Source: Lysobacterales bacterium CG_4_10_14_3_um_filter_64_11
GTDB lineage: Bacteria; Pseudomonadota; Gammaproteobacteria; Xanthomonadales; Xanthomonadaceae
DNA: 10,901 nt
Assembly: GCA_002782905.1 (NCBI GenBank)
Contig: PFJA01000061.1
Location: 2,742 to 13,642 of the forward strand
Direction: 5' to 3'
Positions 7,064 to 10,901 of the stretch are shown here, in pieces (position 1 is the first letter of the stretch; every line of letters begins with the position of its first letter). The notes beneath the pieces were generated by a model. The model did not search any database and was not told where the DNA came from. It saw only the letters and a program-made list of their open reading frames with translations. A program made the translations under genes and the position numbers.

Positions 7064-7789
7064 GTGAAACGCTCATTGCCGCGCAGGCTGCGAACCATCG
7101 CCGTTGTCGTGCTTTGCGCTGTGTTGGTGCTGGGCCTGAGCCTGCTCGGGTTTTGGCAACTCGATCGTGCCCGACAAAAACAGGCCATGCTCAGTGCGGT
7201 TGAGCTAGTGCTTCAGCAGCGCCGACCGGTGGCGCTGGCACAGGTGCTCGATCGCAATGCGCGTGACGACTTTGCCTGGGCCGAGGTGTCTGGTCATTTC
7301 GTCGCGCCGCTGATTTTTCTCGATAACCAACAGCATCAGGGCCGAGCCGGGTTGCGCCTGTATGCACCGCTGGCGCAGCCCGGGGAACAGACACGCTTGC
7401 TGGTCGATTTGGGCTGGCTGCCATGGCCGGACGGACGGGTATTGCCGCACGTCCAGTTGCCGGTTGCGCCGGTGGTGCTGGCTGGCCTGCTGGCGCCGCC
7501 GCCCAGTGTCGGTGTTCGGATGGGTGCGGCAGCGGCGATAGGCCGGACGCCGGTGCTGCTCACTCGACTCGACCCGGATGAGTTGAGCGCACAGGGCGAT
7601 GTGCACTACGCGACGCGGGTATTGCGGCTGGACCCGGCGCAAACGCTGGGCTATGCACGCGACCTCAACGTGCTGGCCAACACACTGCCGCCCGAACGCC
7701 ACCGAGGCTACGCCGTGCAGTGGTTCGCGCTGGCTGCCGCATTGTCCTCCTTGCTGCTGTGGCATCGCTCACGAACCCAAAAATCATGA
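7064..7789 (+). CDS. SURF1 family protein (heme A delivery to cytochrome oxidase)
   Basis: SURF1 proteins bind heme A in the membrane and assist its insertion into subunit I. From the GTG at 7064 the protein has 241 aa: a short basic N-terminus, a first helix (about 12-30) running into the family motif GFWQLDRARQKQ (29-40), a periplasmic domain containing FLDNQQHQGRAGLRLYAPL and LLVDLGWLP, and the C-terminal HRGYAVQWFALA (213-224), which leads into the second helix (about 218-233). The first helix therefore lies near the N-terminus, as usual. The start is uncertain: TTG at 7049 has GGGG 9 bases upstream, and ATG at 7004 would add 20 residues of unrelated sequence. Its TGA overlaps the ATG of the next gene (ATGA at 7786-7789), so the two are co-translated. 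Confidence 0.9.
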   Translation: MKRSLPRRLRTIAVVVLCAVLVLGLSLLGFWQLDRARQKQAMLSAVELVLQQRRPVALAQVLDRNARDDFAWAEVSGHFVAPLIFLDNQQHQGRAGLRLYAPLAQPGEQTRLLVDLGWLPWPDGRVLPHVQLPVAPVVLAGLLAPPPSVGVRMGAAAAIGRTPVLLTRLDPDELSAQGDVHYATRVLRLDPAQTLGYARDLNVLANTLPPERHRGYAVQWFALAAALSSLLLWHRSRTQKS

Positions 7790-8331
7790 CCAAACAAACG
7801 CAGTCACGCATCGTTCTGGTTGCCATCGCGGTGATTTTTCTCGGCTCGTTCGGGGTCGCCAGTGTGCTGCGTTTCAGCGGTTGGCAGCCCAGTGGCCGCA
7901 CCAACTACGGCGAGCTGCTGGCCGCGCCGATCGATGCGACGCAGGTGACTCCGGTGCGTGCCAATGGCGATGCCTACGGCTGGCGCAAGCAGCCGCACAC
8001 CTGGCGCATCGTGGTGTTTGCGCCGGCCGCGTGCGCGGCCGCCTGCGTTGATCTGGGCGCCGCGCTGGAAAAGGTCTGGCGCACCGAGGGCCGCCATGCC
8101 GACCGTCTGCATGTGCTGTGGTTTGGCGATATTCCCGACGCGACGCCGCGTTTTCGCAATCTGTTCGTGATGCGCGAGTCGCCGCAACTGCGCGAACGGG
8201 TGTTGCAAGCCGGCACACTCGACGGCCTGCCGGTGCATCTGGTCGATCCCAATGGCTTTGTCGTGCTGCGTTATCGCTCGGGCTTCGATGCTTCTGGCCT
8301 GCGTCGCGATCTGGGACGCCTGATCAAGTGA
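7786..8331 (+). CDS. Membrane-anchored Sco-like protein with CxxxC motif (cox cluster, uncharacterised)
   Basis: A 181-aa protein with one N-terminal membrane helix (about 9-28) and a periplasmic domain that looks like a thioredoxin fold of the Sco type. After the helix comes RTNYGELL (39-46), a segment that in Sco-like proteins precedes the first strand. WRIVVFAPAACAAACVDL follows, giving Cys83 and Cys87 in the CxxxC spacing of Sco copper chaperones but without the usual CPxxCP prolines. LPVHLVDPNGFVVLRYRSGF (149-168) resembles the late strand pair of Sco; His151 lies closer to the DP than the copper-binding His of Sco usually does. Proteins of this kind, often named hypothetical or transmembrane protein, sit between SURF1 and ctaA in many gammaproteobacteria. 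A role in delivering copper to, or reducing, CuA is inference. Translationally coupled to SURF1. Immediately after its stop lies the 145-bp inverted-repeat element. Confidence 0.82.
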   Translation: MTKQTQSRIVLVAIAVIFLGSFGVASVLRFSGWQPSGRTNYGELLAAPIDATQVTPVRANGDAYGWRKQPHTWRIVVFAPAACAAACVDLGAALEKVWRTEGRHADRLHVLWFGDIPDATPRFRNLFVMRESPQLRERVLQAGTLDGLPVHLVDPNGFVVLRYRSGFDASGLRRDLGRLIK

Positions 8332-8476
8332 AGGGAACCTTTCGAAACCTACTGCGCGACCCGATTGCGGCGTTGCGCGGTGCTCGGAACCCTCATGTAC
8401 GTGAATATACGCTCCGGCTCCTGCGCTCCGTGCGCCTTGCACTCGGGCCGCTCGCTACGGTTTCCAGAGGTTCCCT
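8332..8476. repeat. 145-bp palindromic (MITE/REP-like) element with 18-bp terminal inverted repeats
   Basis: The left arm AGGGAACCTTTCGAAACC (8332-8349) and right arm GGTTTCCAGAGGTTCCCT (8459-8476) are inverted copies matching at 16 of 18 positions. The interior is also partly self-complementary with bulges: GCGCGGTGCTCGGAACC on the left can pair with GGCTCCTGCGCTCCGTGCGC on the right. The symmetry centre is near 8404 in GTACGTGAATATAC. The whole unit can fold into one long imperfect hairpin. It begins one base after the stop of the Sco-like gene, ends 36 bp before ctaA, and contains no plausible gene. This architecture fits a non-autonomous palindromic repeat; interior runs such as GCTCCGGCTCCTGCGCTCC have the look of dispersed intergenic repeats in GC-rich gammaproteobacteria, but copy number cannot be seen in one window. 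It could also act as an mRNA processing or partial termination site. Confidence 0.6.
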
Positions 8477-8512
8477 GAACAACGCGGTTCTGTGCCGCTG
8501 GGGGTTTTAGCC

Positions 8513-9646
8513 ATGTTGCCATTGCATCGTCATTTTCATCGCATCGCCTGGCTGGCGGTGGCGCTTGCCGCGACCGTGATTGTATTCGGTGCGTTTGTGC
8601 GGCTGTCGCACGCCGGCCTGAGTTGCCCGGATTGGCCGACCTGCTATGGGCAGGCCGCGTGGCCCACACATGATCACGAGATTGCTGCGGCCAATGTGCA
8701 GTTCGAGCGACCGGTGGAAGTCAACAAGACCTGGCGTGAGCAATTCCATCGTCACATCGCCGCCAGCCTGGGTCTGCTGGTGCTCGCATTGGCGTTGCTC
8801 GCACGGCGTAGCGACAAGGGCGTTTGGGTGGTGCTGGCGGCCAGTGCCTTGGTCGCCGGATCGATTGTGCTCTATGTCGACACGCAGTACATCGCCTCCA
8901 GCGTGCTGGCCGTCATTGCGGAAGCGGCATTGCTGGGTCTTGCCCTGCGTGCCGCGCCTGAGCCGTTGGCGCGCTTGGCTCCGCTGACGCTGGCCGTGAT
9001 AATCGTGCAGGCCTTGCTGGGCATGTGGACCGTCACCTGGCTGCTCAAGCCGGTGGTGGTGATGGCGCATCTGCTGGGCGGCTTGACCACGCTCTCCCTG
9101 TTGCTGGTGATGGCCTGGCGCAGTACCCCGGGGCGTGCCATGCCACGTGCCGATCTGGCCCGCATTCGACCGTGGTTGTGGCTCGCTCTGGCGGTGCTGA
9201 TCGTGCAGATTGCGCTCGGTGGCTGGACCTCGGCGAACTATGCGGCGCTGGCCTGCGGTGCCGACTTTCCCACCTGTCAGGGGCTGTGGTGGCCGAGCCA
9301 CGATTTTCAGCAGGGTTTTGTGTTGTGGCGCGGCATCGGCGTGGATTACGAAGGCGGTGTGCTCGATGGCCCGGCGCGAGTGGCCATCCACCTGGCGCAC
9401 CGAATCACCGCGGTCGTGGCATTGCTGGTGCTGCTGGCAACCGCGCTGCGCCTGATCCGCAGCTCCGGGCTGGCGAGCTGGGGCTGGCTGCTGATCGTGG
9501 CGCTGCTGGCGCAGATTGGCCTTGGCATCAGCAATGTTGTGCTTGGCCTGCCGCTGTGGGTGGCGGTGGCGCACAACGCCGGTGCGCTGCTGCTGCTGGC
9601 GATCCTGGTCAGCCTGCTGGCGCGCTTGCGCGCGAGCCAGATTTAG
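8513..9646 (+). CDS. ctaA: Heme A synthase (COX15/CtaA family)
   Basis: CtaA converts heme O to heme A by oxidising the C8 methyl group, in the membrane. The protein has 377 aa. Its two halves each carry the family marks. The first half has GAFVRLSHAGLSCPDWPTCYG with the Cys pair 38/44, EQFHRH (Glu76, His79), and VMAHLLGGL with His186. The second half has CGADFPTC with the Cys pair 248/255, IHLAHR (His293, His296) and VAHNAGALL with His354. These give the expected heme-ligand histidines and the redox cysteine loops. Residues about 103-150 contain two additional hydrophobic stretches that appear to be an insertion between the His79 helix and the GMWTVTWLLKP helix. ATG at 8513 is preceded by GGGGG at 8500-8504; the frame is open from 8492 but that start lacks support. 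Separated from the Sco-like gene by the palindromic element, and 65 bp from cyoE. Confidence 0.96.
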   Translation: MLPLHRHFHRIAWLAVALAATVIVFGAFVRLSHAGLSCPDWPTCYGQAAWPTHDHEIAAANVQFERPVEVNKTWREQFHRHIAASLGLLVLALALLARRSDKGVWVVLAASALVAGSIVLYVDTQYIASSVLAVIAEAALLGLALRAAPEPLARLAPLTLAVIIVQALLGMWTVTWLLKPVVVMAHLLGGLTTLSLLLVMAWRSTPGRAMPRADLARIRPWLWLALAVLIVQIALGGWTSANYAALACGADFPTCQGLWWPSHDFQQGFVLWRGIGVDYEGGVLDGPARVAIHLAHRITAVVALLVLLATALRLIRSSGLASWGWLLIVALLAQIGLGISNVVLGLPLWVAVAHNAGALLLLAILVSLLARLRASQI

Positions 9647-9666
9647 CCGGGGAATAGGTTTGCCGC

Positions 9667-9690
9667 GCCGCGCACGGTACACTGCGCGGC
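9667..9690 (+). promoter_or_regulatory. Perfect 8-bp hairpin enclosing a -10-like TACACT, ctaA-cyoE gap
   Basis: GCCGCGCA (9667-9674) and TGCGCGGC (9683-9690) form a perfect 8-bp inverted repeat with an 8-base loop CGGTACAC. The sequence GGTACACT overlapping the loop resembles a -10 hexamer, but no -35 lies at 17 bp. There is no T-run, so it is not a standard terminator. It lies 22 bp before the cyoE start and could be a regulator site, an mRNA structure, or a weak internal promoter. Confidence 0.35.
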
Positions 9691-9711
9691 TCCCGGCCGA
9701 CCGAAGACCTG

Positions 9712-10620
9712 ATGCGTGCCACTGCCCGCCAATACTGGCAACTGACCAAGCCGCGCGTGGTGGCATTGATCGTGTTCACCGCGTTCGTCGGCATGCTGCT
9801 GGCGCGGGTCGATCCGGCGCCGGGGATGCCCGCACCGCCGCCGCAGTTGCCGCCGCTGGCTGCGGCGCTATTCGGGTTCGTCGGCATCTGGCTGGCGGCA
9901 GCTTCGGCCGCTACCATCAATCAATTGCTGGATGCGCGCATCGACGCCAAGATGACGCGCACCTCGTGGCGGCCGATCGTGGTGGGCCAGATAACCCCGC
10001 TCAACGCGTTGATTTTCGCGTTGGTGCTGGCGGTATTGTCGATGGCGGTGCTGCTGCTGTGGGTCAATGCACTCACTGCGGCACTGACGTTTGCCTCGTT
10101 GATTGGTTATGCGGTGATCTACACCGTGTTTCTCAAGCGTGCGACGCCGCAGAACATCGTCATTGGCGGGTTGGCGGGTGCCGCACCGCCCGCACTGGGC
10201 TGGGTGGCAATTACCGGTGAGTTGCACCCGTACGCGCTATTGCTGGTGCTGATTATTTATGTCTGGACACCGCCGCATTTCTGGGCGCTGGCCATTTTCC
10301 GCCGCGCCGATTACTCGCGCGCGCAGGTACCGATGTTGCCGGTCACCCATGGTGTGCAGTACACCCGCCTGCAGATCCTGCTGTACACCATCCTGTTGGC
10401 GGTGGTGACCGTTCTGCCCTGGCTCACCCACATGAGTGGCGGGTTTTATCTTGGCGGCGCGCTGGTGCTCGATGCGGTGTTCTTGTATTACACCGTGCGG
10501 CTGATGCGCCCGCCCAGCGAAGCCTATGCGATGCAGGTATTCAATTACTCGATCATCTACCTGATGGCCTTGTTCGCGTTTCTGCTCGCCGATCGCTGGT
10601 TGCTGCCGTACGCGTCGTAA
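9712..10620 (+). CDS. cyoE: Protoheme IX farnesyltransferase (heme O synthase)
   Basis: Also called CtaB. It transfers farnesyl from farnesyl diphosphate to heme B, giving heme O, the substrate of CtaA. The protein has 302 aa and about nine membrane helices, the usual length. UbiA-superfamily motifs are complete: TINQLLDARIDAKMTRTSWRP (68-88) with Asn70, Asp74, Asp78, Met81 and Arg83; YTVFLKRATPQNIVIGGLAG (137-156); WTPPHFWALAI (185-195); and ADYSRAQVPMLPVTHG (199-214). The N-terminal YWQLTKPRV (8-16) is typical. The ATG at 9712 has only a weak ribosome-binding site (GAAGAC), but the conserved N-terminus starts here. Last gene of the rightward cluster; dnaG is convergent with only 24 bp between the stops. 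Confidence 0.97.
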   Translation: MRATARQYWQLTKPRVVALIVFTAFVGMLLARVDPAPGMPAPPPQLPPLAAALFGFVGIWLAAASAATINQLLDARIDAKMTRTSWRPIVVGQITPLNALIFALVLAVLSMAVLLLWVNALTAALTFASLIGYAVIYTVFLKRATPQNIVIGGLAGAAPPALGWVAITGELHPYALLLVLIIYVWTPPHFWALAIFRRADYSRAQVPMLPVTHGVQYTRLQILLYTILLAVVTVLPWLTHMSGGFYLGGALVLDAVFLYYTVRLMRPPSEAYAMQVFNYSIIYLMALFAFLLADRWLLPYAS

Positions 10621-10644
10621 CCCATCGTGCAGTGATCCGTGGCC

Positions 10645-10901
10645 TCAGCGCCTGCTGCTCAACAACGCACGCAGCTCATCCTTCTCCGCATCATTCAGGC
10701 CGGGGTCGCGCTGCCGCAGTTGCAATTCGCCGATGCGTTGCGCGAGGGTCTGGCGGTTGAGTTGCGCCAGTGCATCGGCAAACTCGATGACCCACGATGC
10801 GGGCGAACCGGGGATGTCGAGCAAGGCGAGCTTGTTCAGTGCGGCGGCTTCATCGCGTCCGGCAAACTGTTCGAGCAAGGACCCGCTGCTGATCTCCGGC
10901 C
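10645..10901 (-). CDS. dnaG: DNA primase DnaG, C-terminal end; cut by window edge
   Basis: The last 85 codons of a leftward gene whose start lies beyond the right edge. The frame runs open to position 10901 with no stop. The residues read PEISSGSLLEQFAGRDEAAA near the edge, then an acidic-helical segment (SWVIEFADALAQLNRQTL), and end with RIGELQLRQRDPGLNDAEKDELRALLSSRR. This resembles the DnaB-interacting C-terminal helical domain of primases, in which the final helix carries a (L/G)-x-D/E-x-x-K-x-E-L-x-x-LL pattern. Primase makes RNA primers at the replication fork. The assignment rests on a short and weakly conserved region, so it is likely rather than certain. It ends 24 bp from cyoE, tail to tail. 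Confidence 0.7.
   Translation of the reverse strand, partial: PEISSGSLLEQFAGRDEAAALNKLALLDIPGSPASWVIEFADALAQLNRQTLAQRIGELQLRQRDPGLNDAEKDELRALLSSRR

Noticed and set aside
8118..8510. 130-codon plus-strand frame through the palindromic element
   Set aside because: It begins inside the Sco-like gene in another frame and its sequence is fully explained by the inverted-repeat element.
8507..9766. 419-codon open frame on the minus strand over ctaA
   Set aside because: Antisense shadow of ctaA with no family resemblance; same cause.
1..10901. CRISPR array, prophage, toxin-antitoxin or defence genes
   Set aside because: No regularly spaced repeats, integrase, transposase or defence-type domains were found; all long supported frames are housekeeping or respiratory genes.

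Overview
The window is ordinary chromosomal DNA of a GC-rich aerobic gammaproteobacterium. The gene content and the detailed order of the cox cluster suggest the Xanthomonadales/Lysobacterales (Xanthomonas, Rhodanobacter or Lysobacter type). This assignment rests on recognised protein families and gene order, not on a database search. The core is a complete aa3-type (family A1) cytochrome c oxidase locus with its heme A and copper assembly genes.

Layout. Positions 1-1236 (minus) hold the first 412 codons of putA, the bifunctional proline dehydrogenase/P5C dehydrogenase, cut by the window edge. Positions 1345-2058 (minus) encode a membrane phosphatase/transferase of the sphingomyelin-synthase-like PAP2 group. 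About 530 bp without a convincing gene (2059-2587) separates these from the rightward cox genes and should hold the control region of both sides. Next come coxB (subunit II), coxA (subunit I), a 51-aa single-pass protein, ctaG/cox11 (Cu chaperone) and coxC (subunit III). They are tightly spaced or overlapping and look like one transcription unit, ending at two small hairpins. A 69-aa DUF2909 twin-TM gene faces the other way (6780-6989). The rightward order then resumes with SURF1, a membrane-anchored Sco-like protein, a 145-bp palindromic repeat, ctaA (heme A synthase) and ctaB/cyoE (heme O synthase). The C-terminal end of dnaG (primase) lies tail to tail with cyoE at the right edge.

How the genes work together. 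CoxB, CoxA and CoxC form the oxidase core. CyoE farnesylates heme B to heme O, CtaA oxidises heme O to heme A, and SURF1 helps deliver heme A to CoxA. Cox11 supplies CuB to CoxA. The Sco-like protein keeps a CxxxC pair and may serve CuA of CoxB. No canonical Sco/SenC gene follows cyoE in this window.

I found no convincing unknown system. The most notable points are the 145-bp inverted-repeat element between the Sco-like gene and ctaA, the degenerate Sco-like protein, the conserved but poorly understood small membrane proteins, an apparent extra hydrophobic segment in CtaA, a PutA without the usual N-terminal DNA-binding domain, and repeated ATTGA motifs upstream of coxB.
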